Source: Glaciecola siphonariae
Lineage (GTDB): Bacteria; Pseudomonadota; Gammaproteobacteria; Enterobacterales; Alteromonadaceae
Direction of reading: 5' to 3'
DNA: 64,000 nucleotides
Assembly (NCBI RefSeq): GCF_042652645.1
Contig: NZ_JBHSGU010000002.1
Location: forward strand, 1,612,001-1,676,000
Under the pieces are notes generated by a model. The model was not told where the DNA came from. It saw only the letters and a list, made by a program, of their open reading frames with translations, and made no database searches. A program made the translations under genes and the position numbers. Positions 44,723 through 54,400 of this stretch are shown piece by piece. Each line of letters opens with the position of its first letter. Position 1 is the first letter of the stretch.

Positions 44723-46987
44723 CTAGTCACTGTTATTGGGCGCAAATACATTACCGTTGATAATGGCGGTATGCGGTCCGTCTACACGCAACTCTTTCAC
44801 TTTCGGCGCAGCCGTATCGGTAAAGCTGTTGTTGGTGATGCTTGTTTTTGGCTCACCCACCGTGTGCTCAACTACGATAGGTGCAGAATGCACAAACGTA
44901 TTATCTGCTACTTTACTGCGTTGTACGCCATGCAGATAAAGACTCGCCGCAGCTTTATTCCGAGACCCTCGACCTACACTAGAGAAGGTGTTTTTATGCA
45001 CTGTCAACAAGGGCCCGAAGGTACTCTCATCTGTGCCGCCTCGATATAGTTTGATTACACCACCGGCTACATTGCTAAAGCTATTTTGCGTAAGCGTCAC
45101 GAATTCTGCGTTGTAAATACCCAAGTCTTCTATTTCAGAATCGAGTTTGAGCACATCACCGGTAATATCTTTAAACGTGTTGTTCGCCATGACAATACTG
45201 TCTGCAAATGCTCCTTTGCCGGTAACAAAAAAGTGAAATGAGTGGTTGATGTCCAAACTCTCAATAAGCGAATCGTATATTTCAAATCGATAGTTTTCGA
45301 TCATGCCCCATTTTTTGGTGCGAACAACAGCATTCCCATGTGCATCGGGGCTGCTATCACCTGTAATATGCAAACCTTCAAGTTTTAAGCTTCCGCCATC
45401 ACGAAGTTCAAATAATGCAGAGCGTTCAAACGCAATTTTAGTTTGGCCTTTTTGCTGTGCTTTGATGCTGAGTGTTTTATCGATAAATACGAGCTTTGGC
45501 ATCACAAAAGCACCCGCTGCAATTTCGATGACATCACCCGACTTGGCCTTGTCTATTGCATCCAAAAGCGCGTCTGAGCTTGCATCTATTTGGTGTAATT
45601 TCCCGCTGTCGAAGGCGACAATCGCGGGTGTTTTTGCATACCAATCGACGCCGGTATCATCTCTAGAGAGCACCGTAATGTCTCGGCTCACTCCGCTTGT
45701 GACACTACTGTCGACAGGATATAGCAAGCCATTGTTAGCGCGCTTCATTGCAAGCTCGGCACGCGCAAAGCCAGCAGAAACTGGGCTAGGTAAGTCGAGA
45801 TTACTAAGATTGTCACTAAACGCAATGCCGCTTACATCGTCAAACAAGCTAAAAGGCTGATTGCCATTTTTATTAAAAACAAGATTATGCGACATGCTGC
45901 TGTTGACTGGCACAGCACTTCGTTCAGCGTCACTGCCTGCTGCGAGGTGAATATGCTCAACGTTGATAAATGAATTATTGATGATCTGAGCGTTTTCGAC
46001 TTGATGGTAACGATTAATCGATGAATTAGGCACACCATTCATTACCGTAAAACCACTGCCAAAGCGATAGCCAGTGAGGCCCTCAAGGTAATTATTGCGA
46101 ATAATTTGGTCTTTGTTTATTACGCGGATGCCGCCAGTATGCTCAAGGCCATTCCCAAAAAATACATTGTTCTCAATAAGATTACCGTTGCCGTGACGAA
46201 GCGTCAGTGTGCCGCGTGCTTCAAAAAATACGTTGTTTTTGAGCGTATTTTTACCGGACTTAACTGAGATTATTTCAACTTCGCCGTTTGTCCGCTCAAA
46301 ATAATTGTTTTCTACTAAGGCAAAAGAGTCGGTCAGCGAGTAATGACTTGTGCCAATGCGCAGTGTTTCTCCGCCATTTGAACCAAATGTAGGGCGATAG
46401 CCGAAGTAGTTATGGTCGATACGGTGATAATTTTCTTGGCTCGCTTCACTCGTCAAGCGAACTGCAACCGTAACGCCTTTGTTTCGTTTTCCAACGATAT
46501 GATTATGGTCAAAACGATTGTGCTTGCCATACAACGCCACCCAATAGTCAGATTCCTGTTTATCGGGATTGTTGTAATTATCAATCACCGTATTGGTAAC
46601 GCGAGAGTAGTAGGCATATTCGCCTTTAGTCTCGCGAAACTCAATAACTGAGCTGCTTGGTGTATACCCATTCTTAAACACTAAACCGCTTACAACAAGA
46701 TACTGCCCAGCCATACGCAGATTAGACTGCCCCGATAAGATAACGCTACCGGGGGTTTCAGCTTTTAATGTGATAGGCGAGTCTTTAGTGCCTTGGCCTT
46801 TCAGCAGGATTTCAAAGTCATTCCAAACCCCATTTTTCAGCACAACTGTATCGCCAGCTCGTAGCTTAGAAGAGAGCTCTAAAAACACGTCCTTGTTATC
46901 AACATAGTGTTCTTTCGCTTGTGCAGACACGGCAAACACAAGCGAAATACACACAAAGCCAGTAAGCTTAAGTAATTGACTGAACAT
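44723..46987 (-). CDS. PL6-family alginate lyase, AlyGC-like
   Basis: 754 residues, signal peptide MFSQLLKLTGFVCISLVFAV cut near AQA. Two parallel beta-helix halves, the size of Glaciecola AlyGC, an exo-type PL6 enzyme preferring poly-G. From memory AlyGC uses Lys220 and Arg241 for catalysis and Asn181, Glu213, Glu215 for calcium. With a constant offset of 23 the same residues are seen here: Lys243 (IISVKSG), Arg264 (TLTLRHGNGN), Asn204 (GSNGGET), Glu236 and Glu238 (GEVEII). The enzyme is likely periplasmic. It follows the HIBADH-type gene by 6 bases and precedes kdgF by 96. Confidence 0.95.
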   Translation of the reverse strand: MFSQLLKLTGFVCISLVFAVSAQAKEHYVDNKDVFLELSSKLRAGDTVVLKNGVWNDFEILLKGQGTKDSPITLKAETPGSVILSGQSNLRMAGQYLVVSGLVFKNGYTPSSSVIEFRETKGEYAYYSRVTNTVIDNYNNPDKQESDYWVALYGKHNRFDHNHIVGKRNKGVTVAVRLTSEASQENYHRIDHNYFGYRPTFGSNGGETLRIGTSHYSLTDSFALVENNYFERTNGEVEIISVKSGKNTLKNNVFFEARGTLTLRHGNGNLIENNVFFGNGLEHTGGIRVINKDQIIRNNYLEGLTGYRFGSGFTVMNGVPNSSINRYHQVENAQIINNSFINVEHIHLAAGSDAERSAVPVNSSMSHNLVFNKNGNQPFSLFDDVSGIAFSDNLSNLDLPSPVSAGFARAELAMKRANNGLLYPVDSSVTSGVSRDITVLSRDDTGVDWYAKTPAIVAFDSGKLHQIDASSDALLDAIDKAKSGDVIEIAAGAFVMPKLVFIDKTLSIKAQQKGQTKIAFERSALFELRDGGSLKLEGLHITGDSSPDAHGNAVVRTKKWGMIENYRFEIYDSLIESLDINHSFHFFVTGKGAFADSIVMANNTFKDITGDVLKLDSEIEDLGIYNAEFVTLTQNSFSNVAGGVIKLYRGGTDESTFGPLLTVHKNTFSSVGRGSRNKAAASLYLHGVQRSKVADNTFVHSAPIVVEHTVGEPKTSITNNSFTDTAAPKVKELRVDGPHTAIINGNVFAPNNSD

Positions 46988-46993
46988 ACTAAA

Positions 46994-47872
46994 TTACTTA
47001 GTTAGCTGACGAAAATAATCGAAAATTTCTGGCACATTACCATTGCCCATTCCGGCATCAAAAGCTGCTTGTAAATTAGCTGATGAGCCTTCGGCGATTT
47101 TTGATTCGGTGCCAAGGTCCTCGACCATTTTCAAGAAATATCCCAAATCCTTATTTGCATTGGCAATCGAAAAGCCCAAGTCACTCACATTGTCTACCGC
47201 ATAGTTTTTACAAAAGTGCATAAACGGTGAGTTAGACGGTCCGGTAGACATAATATCGAACAGTTGCTGTTTATTAACACCTGCCTTTTCAGCTACAGCG
47301 AAGGCCTGCGACATCGCACACACTGTGGTCATGCCCATAAAGTTATTAATGAGTTTAGTAGTGTGACCCGCACCTAGCTCCCCCAAATGAAACACGTTTT
47401 CGCCTTGTTCGTCCAAAACCGGCTTTACCTTCTCAAAGGTAGCAATATCGCCCGATGCCATAATATTCAGCAAGCCATCTTTTGCATGAGCAGGCGTTCT
47501 ACCCAGTGGCGCGTCTATCATGCCTACGCCTTTGGCCGCTAGATCAGCGCCAATTTTGCGCGTGGATGACGGAATGGACGTACCGAAATCGATTAATGTA
47601 GAGCCCTCTCTTATGCCTGCTAAGATACCGTCATCGCCATAAATGACTTTTTCAACAATGGCTGAGGTTGTTAAACAAAGCATCACTATGTCAGCTTCAC
47701 TTGCTAGTGTCTTAGCACTCGTTGCTGAGCTTGCTCCGTTTTTAGTACATGCTGCTACAGCGTCTGGGTTTAAATCCATTACGCAGACTGAATAAGCTCT
47801 AGTTAAAAGGTTTTGCACCATATTGCCGCCCATAAGGCCTAGGCCGATAAAGCCGATAGTTGGTTTTGACAT
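46994..47872 (-). CDS. HIBADH-family NAD(P)-dependent oxidoreductase, candidate DEH reductase
   Basis: 292 residues from the ATG at 47872, which has AAGGA about 9 bases upstream; a longer frame begins at 48052 but lacks signals. Rossmann start TIGFIGLGLMGGNMVQNLL, substrate motif DAPLGRTPAHAKDG and catalytic Lys in HTTKLINNFMG define the 3-hydroxyisobutyrate/tartronate semialdehyde reductase superfamily. Members of this family have been reported as DEH reductases in Vibrio alginate loci (DehR). Its place 6 bases before the PL6 gene makes that role likely, alongside the SDR gene. Confidence 0.85.
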   Translation of the reverse strand: MSKPTIGFIGLGLMGGNMVQNLLTRAYSVCVMDLNPDAVAACTKNGASSATSAKTLASEADIVMLCLTTSAIVEKVIYGDDGILAGIREGSTLIDFGTSIPSSTRKIGADLAAKGVGMIDAPLGRTPAHAKDGLLNIMASGDIATFEKVKPVLDEQGENVFHLGELGAGHTTKLINNFMGMTTVCAMSQAFAVAEKAGVNKQQLFDIMSTGPSNSPFMHFCKNYAVDNVSDLGFSIANANKDLGYFLKMVEDLGTESKIAEGSSANLQAAFDAGMGNGNVPEIFDYFRQLTK

Positions 47873-48195
47873 AATTTTTTCCTTCTTAAATCTATATAAA
47901 ATTTCAGTTAATGGTTCTGCAAATACTGAAATTGACGCAGAGCATTGTTGCTTTAATCCAGTGATGCAAAAGATGCTGTTAAACAAGACTGCTGGAGACT
48001 CTGCCAAGAATACTATGAGCCAAACAGTAGTTTTTACTATCCAATTTGTCAACCAATATTAAATAATTGGATATATTTAATGCATGTTTTTTGTTTTAGA
48101 GCAGCACACTTACTTGCTCTTTTTCTATTTAACCTGAATCCTGTTTAAGGAATGGTGCAACTGCTTGTATCACTTGAGTTAATTTACTCAAATGC
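47873..48195. other. Intergenic promoter region with inverted repeats
   Basis: No gene supported. ATCCAAT (48040-48046) and ATTGGAT (48067-48073) form an inverted repeat; inside lies CCAAT...ATTGG (48054-48071). These probably mark the promoter of the HIBADH-PL6-kdgF-kdgK-eda unit. They resemble but do not match the TTGGTAAT half-site elsewhere in the locus. Confidence 0.45.
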
Positions 48196-50451
48196 TCACG
48201 GAGCTGTGATGTAGGCATATGGCCCCTCCCAGCGATAGTTTTTTGAGCCAATCGTCAATGTATGTTCACGTGTTTTTTCAGCATCTAGGTTCGATACAAC
48301 AAATAGCTGCGTTTTACCTTTGACATCCTCAATGCGAACGGCGGTGTATGCCTTGTCATCATGCAAGAGCTCGAGTGACTTTATCGCGCTATTGGAATTC
48401 AGTGAGAGTTCGGTGACTGGACTGTACGAACCGTGTGGCTCGACGATTGTGACAAATACAGTATCTTGAGTATTATTGCGGCGAAGCATAACGCCCGGTT
48501 CGCTGCGTAAGTTGAAATCTGGATCGTTGGCACCAATACGCGTCATCAATATCTCATCAGATGGCGCGGTTAAGGTACTCAAGGTGTAAAACTTACCTTC
48601 ATGTAACCACGAAAACTGAGTCGTATCTGCTGAGGGTTTACCTGTAGCCTCAAGATAAAGGTGCTGATAACCATTTTTATCGCCTAATGGCGATAGGCTA
48701 GAAGGTTTGATGTAATCAAAGTTAGTTTGAATCACCTGACCAAAGTAATAAAAGGGTAAATCGTAATCGTGCGCTTTTTTTGCAGAGACCTTCATAATGT
48801 CTAACATAAACGGTTCTGAAAAATCATTCGCGTTTATGAACGCAATAGTGCGGTGCATGCGCGTGCCCGGATAAGCGTTGGTTTCTAGCGCACTGGCCAC
48901 TTGTACCTTCTCGTCGTGATCAGCGTAAAAGTGCAAATCAGAATGATGCTGACTGCCCGTTTTATAATCACCGCCAAAGTGCATCTCTTGGTTTTGTGAC
49001 AGAGTATTGTGGGCAATGGTTGATTTTGCCCAGCTTGCATTCTCTTTTAAGTAATTGCCGCCGCCCTTTTGCCCAACATTGACAAATCGCACTAGGCCGT
49101 AGTCTTGCAGTACTTCTGTACCTTTTCGATATAACGAGAATGATAGCTTATCGTAATGACCATGACTTAAGCCTTGGGCTGCATATTTGAAGACTGCGGT
49201 AAGGTCCTCCTGGCCACTTCTTAATACGGCGACGCCACCTTCATCGCCATTCGCGCCATCGCTCAGGTTAACTGAATGCTTAGTGTAGGGCTCAGCCATG
49301 TTTGCTTGCACCCCTATCGCAACCGCTAAGCCTGTTTGGTCTAATAAGACCTCATTCTGTTTTTCAGCGATGCTCAAAAGCTCAGGGTTTTGATTTCCGT
49401 AATAGTAGCCGATGTTTACCGCAGTCACTAAAGAGGGCGTGAAATAAGACATGCCTTTTTGACCGTCGTTTAAAGGGAAAAAGTCACCGTCTGCATCAGT
49501 AAGATTGAGAAGAGCATCAATACCCTTCAGCAGAACATTGTCTTTGTGCTGCAGTACGCCATACTCTGGCAGCTTATTTTGCATTGCAGTGGCGAATATC
49601 AAAAACGGATACATCGCATAACGCTGATAATATGGACCTTCTGTGTAGTATCCATCAGGCGAGAAAGGCTCTTCCAGATTGGCCAAAAAGCCTCGCTTTT
49701 GATTTTCAGATTTGATTGTGCCGCCGTCATCATCAACCCCACCGACGGCCAGCCCGTCATCTTGGATACCGTACAGAGCACGCTGAATTAGCGCTTGGTC
49801 ATCCATGACTAAACCAATCATCCCCACTGCCGCATTACCCCAGGTACTATGGTTGTGGATGCGGTTGTAAAAAGCTGGGTTGGCAAGCGAGATATAGTCT
49901 GCAAAGGGACGAAACAAATTGTTTTCTAATTTCTCACGTTCTTCGCTAGACAAAAAATCGTATATCGTATCGTAAGCTTGGCTCATGAATACGAGCCAAT
50001 TGCTGTCATTCAAGCATTGCCAGAACAATTTTCCCGGTGCATAGGAACGCACCTGTGGGTGCACGGGAAGGTCTTTGTACATAGCTTCGTACTGTAAAAG
50101 CATGTCGCGCACATATATTGCGTATTTTTCGTCTTGCAAAATTTGGTAGAGGGCACCGGCCTGTTGCGCAATAACAAAATTTTGTTTATGACGATAATGT
50201 GTATAGCCACCCGAAAAGTCTTTTGGGATAGGCGTATCGATACCCAAGGCAATTTCTTTGTCGACCTCTGCTTTGATCTTTTCGACGGTGGCGTCAAACA
50301 GGGGTACTTTGCCCAGATTGTCTCGGATTTTCTCAACGCCTTCTTTGGTGAGAATCAAGCTCGGATGTTCTTTAGCATTCAAGGCATTGGCGAACACAAA
50401 AACAAAGATACAGAATGTAATTAATGTCGCTTTAAACAACTTGCTAAACAT
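48196..50451 (-). CDS. PL17 oligoalginate lyase
   Basis: 751 residues, signal peptide MFSKLFKATLITFCIFVFVF cut near NALNA. An N-terminal alpha/alpha toroid (to ~residue 380) and a C-terminal heparinase II/III-like beta-sandwich form the PL17 layout of Saccharophagus Alg17c. The catalytic neighbourhood is present: Asn200-His201 in YNRIHNHSTWGN and the Tyr-rich PDGYYTEGPYYQRY. A zinc/His-type motif LSHGHYDKLSFSLYR follows near 440. It removes unsaturated monomers from the ends of alginate oligomers. Own promoter or read-through from the receptor gene 104 bases upstream, past a terminator. Confidence 0.96.
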   Translation of the reverse strand: MFSKLFKATLITFCIFVFVFANALNAKEHPSLILTKEGVEKIRDNLGKVPLFDATVEKIKAEVDKEIALGIDTPIPKDFSGGYTHYRHKQNFVIAQQAGALYQILQDEKYAIYVRDMLLQYEAMYKDLPVHPQVRSYAPGKLFWQCLNDSNWLVFMSQAYDTIYDFLSSEEREKLENNLFRPFADYISLANPAFYNRIHNHSTWGNAAVGMIGLVMDDQALIQRALYGIQDDGLAVGGVDDDGGTIKSENQKRGFLANLEEPFSPDGYYTEGPYYQRYAMYPFLIFATAMQNKLPEYGVLQHKDNVLLKGIDALLNLTDADGDFFPLNDGQKGMSYFTPSLVTAVNIGYYYGNQNPELLSIAEKQNEVLLDQTGLAVAIGVQANMAEPYTKHSVNLSDGANGDEGGVAVLRSGQEDLTAVFKYAAQGLSHGHYDKLSFSLYRKGTEVLQDYGLVRFVNVGQKGGGNYLKENASWAKSTIAHNTLSQNQEMHFGGDYKTGSQHHSDLHFYADHDEKVQVASALETNAYPGTRMHRTIAFINANDFSEPFMLDIMKVSAKKAHDYDLPFYYFGQVIQTNFDYIKPSSLSPLGDKNGYQHLYLEATGKPSADTTQFSWLHEGKFYTLSTLTAPSDEILMTRIGANDPDFNLRSEPGVMLRRNNTQDTVFVTIVEPHGSYSPVTELSLNSNSAIKSLELLHDDKAYTAVRIEDVKGKTQLFVVSNLDAEKTREHTLTIGSKNYRWEGPYAYITAP

Positions 50452-50505
50452 ATTGTGAACCCTTTAAACAGTAAATCAATCTCGTGCCATAAACTCGTGA
50501 TGAAT

Positions 50506-50544
50506 AAAAGAGGCATGTCATTTAAAGCGACATACCTCTTGCTT
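50506..50544 (-). terminator. Terminator of the TonB receptor gene
   Basis: AAGAGG-C-ATGTC (50508-50519) pairs with GACAT-A-CCTCTT (50529-50540), one mismatch. On the minus strand the stem is followed by TTTTATT. Partial read-through into the PL17 gene is possible. Confidence 0.75.
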
Positions 50545-50555
50545 TTGTAACAATG

Positions 50556-53500
50556 CTAGTAAGTGTAGCTAATACCGAAAGTAATACGACGGTCTGCTAA
50601 GCCTTCAAAACAAAGTAATGCGCCTTCGTTTACACAAGATTGCGTAATACCTTCTTTGGTTAAATTAACCGCTTCAAGACCAACATTAAGCTGTTCAGTA
50701 ACGTCGTAGTTAATGCTCGCATTTAACTGCCCTCGGTCGTGAGTATACACAGGGAAACCTAGAGTCGAGTTACGAGATGCGCCAGCTGCCGTATCATCGG
50801 TACGAAAGGCTTCACGCCATGTGTATCTGAAGCGTGCGCTCAGGCCATATTTCTCATAGTAAGTCGTGATGTTGTAAGCATTTTCAGAAAAATCGAGAAG
50901 CCCTTGAACCGCCGTTACTTTTTGAAAGTTGTTGCTGTCGTATATGCCGTTAATCGCGTTAAAAATATCGGTACCGCGCGTAGCAGACTCATTCTCAATT
51001 GAACCGCCCGAATACTCCTGAATGGTATAGTTAGCAATAAAACCGAAGCCTGAAGCCCAGCCTAGCTCATCTTCAAAGCTTGAAAGGTCATACTGCACAG
51101 CCATTTCCCAACCAGTTTGGCTGGTTTTAGCAGAATCGTTTACTTTTGATTGCAAATCTACGCAAATGCCCGTGGTGCCAAGTGGCGCAAGAAAATCATC
51201 ACCCTCAGCAATAGGGTTGAAGAAACCACCGCCTGGACACGAAGGGTTAGTGCTGCGAAAACCATTTCCGTCGACCGGAGCACTGCTTAATTGGTCAACA
51301 AACAAATTGCTTATTTCTTTGTCAAAGTAACCAATACTGACGACTGCTGCTTCAGCAAAATACCATTCTGCGGCTAAATCCAATGTTGTGATTTCTTGAG
51401 GCTCTAAACCAGGGTTACCGATATTAACCGAGGCATTCACGTTAGTAATTAAGCTCACTGAGGTATTAAGGTCAGAAAAGTCAGGGCGACGAATGTCTTG
51501 TCCCCAACCTAGGCGCAATACAACATCATCGTGAGGTGTGGCGACAATATTCAAACGCGGCAGAGTAAAGTTATAATCGCCCGAAACAGTCGTTAGATTT
51601 GCGCCGTCACTGGTAATAGTATTACCCGTTGAATCAACATCTGTTTGAATGTGACGTACACCAAAATTACCCATTACATACTCAAACTCAAAGTTTGCTT
51701 GTGCATACAACGCGTGCGTTTCTTCTTCTATGTTGAAAAAGGCTGCTGCAGACGGCTGTAAGTTAGCTAGGTCAGGCGAAGAGTCATGCGCGATAAGTGC
51801 GGCTTCAAGTGTAGAAATAACAAAATCTGGGTCTTCGAATGATAAGTCTGGGTCGACAATTAAGAAGTTTCGCAAGGCTAACTCACGGCCATCTGCATCA
51901 CCAAAATTACTAGGTCCGGCGACTAATAAGTTTGCAAACAAGCTACCGTTAGGGCTGTCTACCATTCTACTAAATCCGCCAATACGGTCTGACACATCAT
52001 TGAACGTGCTTTCACGCTTGCTGAAACGATAACCAAAGTCCACCGAATTAATCACAAAATCGTCGAAGAAGTAGGTAAAGTCTGTGCGTAATGCATCGAG
52101 CTTGTTTTCTGTGGTGTCGCGACCAATGTCGACTTGGTCGAGTACTACATTGTTTGGATTAAGCAAATCGTCTACAGAGGGCGCAAAAGGTGAATCGAAA
52201 TTAATGCCAAAGGTAAGTGAGCCACCGGTAAGGTCGTAGATAAAAGGAACCGAGTTGTCATTACTTGTACTGGCGGTGATATTGCCATTTTCGTCTAAAT
52301 TGTCTAGAGGCGCATTTGGGTTAATAAAGTTAAGCTGAGTGCTCAAATTAGGGTTAACAGTGTCTGACTTAGAAGACGATATTTCAGCACTTACAAACAA
52401 GTTGTCGCCTTGCCACTCACCGCCTAACCTAAACAAGGTCGTATCGGTAAGGCGAGCGCCAGTGTCGCTGTTAAAACGAAGATTCGGGTCGTCATCATCT
52501 ACAGCAAGATTCGGTTCAATTGTTCCTCGCACAGCTGCTTGAATGCTGCCGAGTTCTACACCGTCTAAGGAGCCAAAATTCACGGTTTCAAAAGCTGTAG
52601 GCAAATTATAATTTAAGACGCTGCTTACACCTGAGCCCTGCACTCGAGTCGAATCCTGACGACGTTCTTGGTCAGTATACACAACATCAAAATAAAACTT
52701 TGTGTTGTCATTAGGTGCATACTCAAAGGTGCTTGAAATGTTGGTCGTGTCGTATTCAAAATTTTCAAGCTCTTGGTTTAAAAACTGAATATCTAAGAAA
52801 TCAAAATCCTGACACACAGGTCTATTCGCGACGTCCTCAACATTATCACCACGCACTACAACAGCGTTACAGTTTTCGACTAAGCTGCCGTCGCGGTCAA
52901 CACGAGGGCGAAATGAAGTGGCTTCTTGCTCGGTAACGCTGCCACTTATCACAAAACCAAATGTGCCAGCGTCCACATCCCAATTATCGCCATAGGCAAC
53001 GGAAAAACGTGGTTGGATACCGTCGGTGGTAAGACTGCTATCTTCGCCCTGCACTCTTACGTTAATGAGCGTGTCGTTTAGCTCAAGGGGACGAATTGTG
53101 CGCAAATTCACGGTACCACCTACAGAGCCTTCGATGGTTTTTGCTTCAGCGGCTTTGGTTACTTCAAGCCCAGCAATAATCGACGCTGATACATCTTCAA
53201 AACTGATACCGCCGCGGCCTGTGCCTGCACCAACGGTTTCTACACCGTTGATCAGCACATTATTTGAATTAGAACCACGGATTTGAACGCCTGTGCCTAC
53301 ACCGGCAGTACGAGTGATTTGTATACCGGTAATGTTTTCTAGTACTTCGGCAAGGTTTTGGTCTGGCAATTTACCAATATCTTCCGCCTCTATGACTTCT
53401 ACGAGATTGGTAGACGAGCGTTTTTCAGAGAGCGCGCTCGTAAGCGAACTGCGAATCCCTGAAACTTCTACCACTTCGACTTGGTCAGTTGTGCTTGCAC

Positions 53501-53597
53501 CATCGTTTGCATTTGCTTGAGCCATTGCCAAATTGCCCGTGCTGATAGAGGTTGCCGAGAGCAAGGCCAGAGTAATTTTTGAAAGCTTGTGTGTCAT
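50556..53597 (-). CDS. TonB-dependent receptor, probable alginate oligosaccharide importer
   Basis: About 1013 residues from the ATG at 53597, which has AGGA 7 bases upstream; a frame starting at 53669 is a poor alternative. Signal peptide near MTHKLSKITLALLSATSIST. Plug domain: VEVSGIRSSLTSALSEKRSS, EAEDIGKLPDQNLAEVLENI, VQIRGSNSNNVLINGVE and EGSVGGTVNLRT, the pattern of the large carbohydrate-type TonB receptors in marine gammaproteobacteria (TIGR01782 group). Barrel ends ITFGISYTY. A TTGGTAAT operator-like site lies upstream and PL17 and PL6 lyases follow, so the cargo is probably alginate oligomers. Confidence 0.93.
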   Translation of the reverse strand: MTHKLSKITLALLSATSISTGNLAMAQANANDGASTTDQVEVVEVSGIRSSLTSALSEKRSSTNLVEVIEAEDIGKLPDQNLAEVLENITGIQITRTAGVGTGVQIRGSNSNNVLINGVETVGAGTGRGGISFEDVSASIIAGLEVTKAAEAKTIEGSVGGTVNLRTIRPLELNDTLINVRVQGEDSSLTTDGIQPRFSVAYGDNWDVDAGTFGFVISGSVTEQEATSFRPRVDRDGSLVENCNAVVVRGDNVEDVANRPVCQDFDFLDIQFLNQELENFEYDTTNISSTFEYAPNDNTKFYFDVVYTDQERRQDSTRVQGSGVSSVLNYNLPTAFETVNFGSLDGVELGSIQAAVRGTIEPNLAVDDDDPNLRFNSDTGARLTDTTLFRLGGEWQGDNLFVSAEISSSKSDTVNPNLSTQLNFINPNAPLDNLDENGNITASTSNDNSVPFIYDLTGGSLTFGINFDSPFAPSVDDLLNPNNVVLDQVDIGRDTTENKLDALRTDFTYFFDDFVINSVDFGYRFSKRESTFNDVSDRIGGFSRMVDSPNGSLFANLLVAGPSNFGDADGRELALRNFLIVDPDLSFEDPDFVISTLEAALIAHDSSPDLANLQPSAAAFFNIEEETHALYAQANFEFEYVMGNFGVRHIQTDVDSTGNTITSDGANLTTVSGDYNFTLPRLNIVATPHDDVVLRLGWGQDIRRPDFSDLNTSVSLITNVNASVNIGNPGLEPQEITTLDLAAEWYFAEAAVVSIGYFDKEISNLFVDQLSSAPVDGNGFRSTNPSCPGGGFFNPIAEGDDFLAPLGTTGICVDLQSKVNDSAKTSQTGWEMAVQYDLSSFEDELGWASGFGFIANYTIQEYSGGSIENESATRGTDIFNAINGIYDSNNFQKVTAVQGLLDFSENAYNITTYYEKYGLSARFRYTWREAFRTDDTAAGASRNSTLGFPVYTHDRGQLNASINYDVTEQLNVGLEAVNLTKEGITQSCVNEGALLCFEGLADRRITFGISYTY

Positions 53598-53804
53598 AAT
53601 TTTTCCTGTGTGTTGATTTCTTGTCTGGGCAAACATCAAGCAAGTTCTATGATTTCGAATCCTTTTCACAGAACTTACTATGCCGGATAATGCAAGTTGT
53701 AAGTTAAAGTATTGTTTAAATGTTACATCCCGTTAACCAGATGATTACAATATATCGAATAAAGGTCAACCATTTATTTTACCAAATTTATTTTTATCAC
53801 TTTC

Positions 53805-53818
53805 ATTGGTAATACAAC
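53805..53818. promoter_or_regulatory. Predicted GntR operator before the TonB receptor gene
   Basis: ATTGGTAATACAAC contains TGGTAATACAA, a full match to the FadR-subfamily consensus TNGTNNNACNA. A further TTACCAAA lies at 53779-53786. The receptor gene starts about 210 bases away on the minus strand. Confidence 0.6.
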
Positions 53819-54343
53819 CTAGTCAGAAAACAAAACATTCAGTGAAAAATTAACTTAAGTGTTTCGAGTAAATCGAGTTCATTTATGTGCTTGTTTTTAG
53901 ATTGTGAGCCCTTAAAAATAGCTCAGTTCTGTTAAGAGATTACGATTATTTATGAGACAAAGTCGTGTCTGCAAACCTTGTTTCTATTGGGCGTAGACTA
54001 TCGAAAGAAATTATTAGCAGTAGCTGAATGATTGGTTTGAGGGCAGCTGAGAAGCAATTACTCAGCAATAACAATCGAAAATGCCTTATTGAAAATATGC
54101 TCTGTGACAAAGCACGAGTGAAAAGGTTAACCAATTTGCAAACAAAGCAATAAACTTTATACGGGGTTTGATTTATGCACTTGCTCAAACTTACAAGTTA
54201 CTCACATTTACAAATTGCCCACACTTACAAAACAGTAAGGGCCGCAATTGCGTTGAATATATGAAATTTCACATATAGTATATTTTGTGCGTGTTGTTAG
54301 GTACATGGAATATCTTACAGTAAGAGCGTCGCGGCAAATGCAT

Positions 54344-54400
54344 GTAATACCAACTGCATAAGCAGTTATCTGATTGGCCTAGAACGGTCATTAGCAATAA
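54344..54400. repeat. Possible dispersed palindromic repeat
   Basis: AACTGC-ATAA-GCAGTT (54352-54367) is a perfect short hairpin within a stretch containing GTAATACCAA and TAGAACGGTCATT. This recalls a family of short repeats scattered between genes in Alteromonadales and Shewanella genomes. Only one copy was noticed in the window, so the assignment rests on memory. Confidence 0.35.

Noticed and set aside
45303..45860. 185-codon plus-strand frame inside the PL6 lyase gene
   Set aside because: Antisense to a clear enzyme gene; composition is that of a reverse-frame shadow.
47873..48052. 60-codon N-terminal extension of the HIBADH-type reductase
   Set aside because: Family members start at the Rossmann motif; ATG 47872 has its own ribosome site.
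48098..48125. AGAGCA ... TGCTCT followed by T run, between the HIBADH-type and PL17 genes
   Set aside because: Points along the plus strand, where no gene is read; weak stem with a long loop.
53946..54188. Minus-strand 80-codon frame between the TonB receptor and arsC
   Set aside because: No ribosome site, unlikely composition, no recognisable motif; treated as chance.
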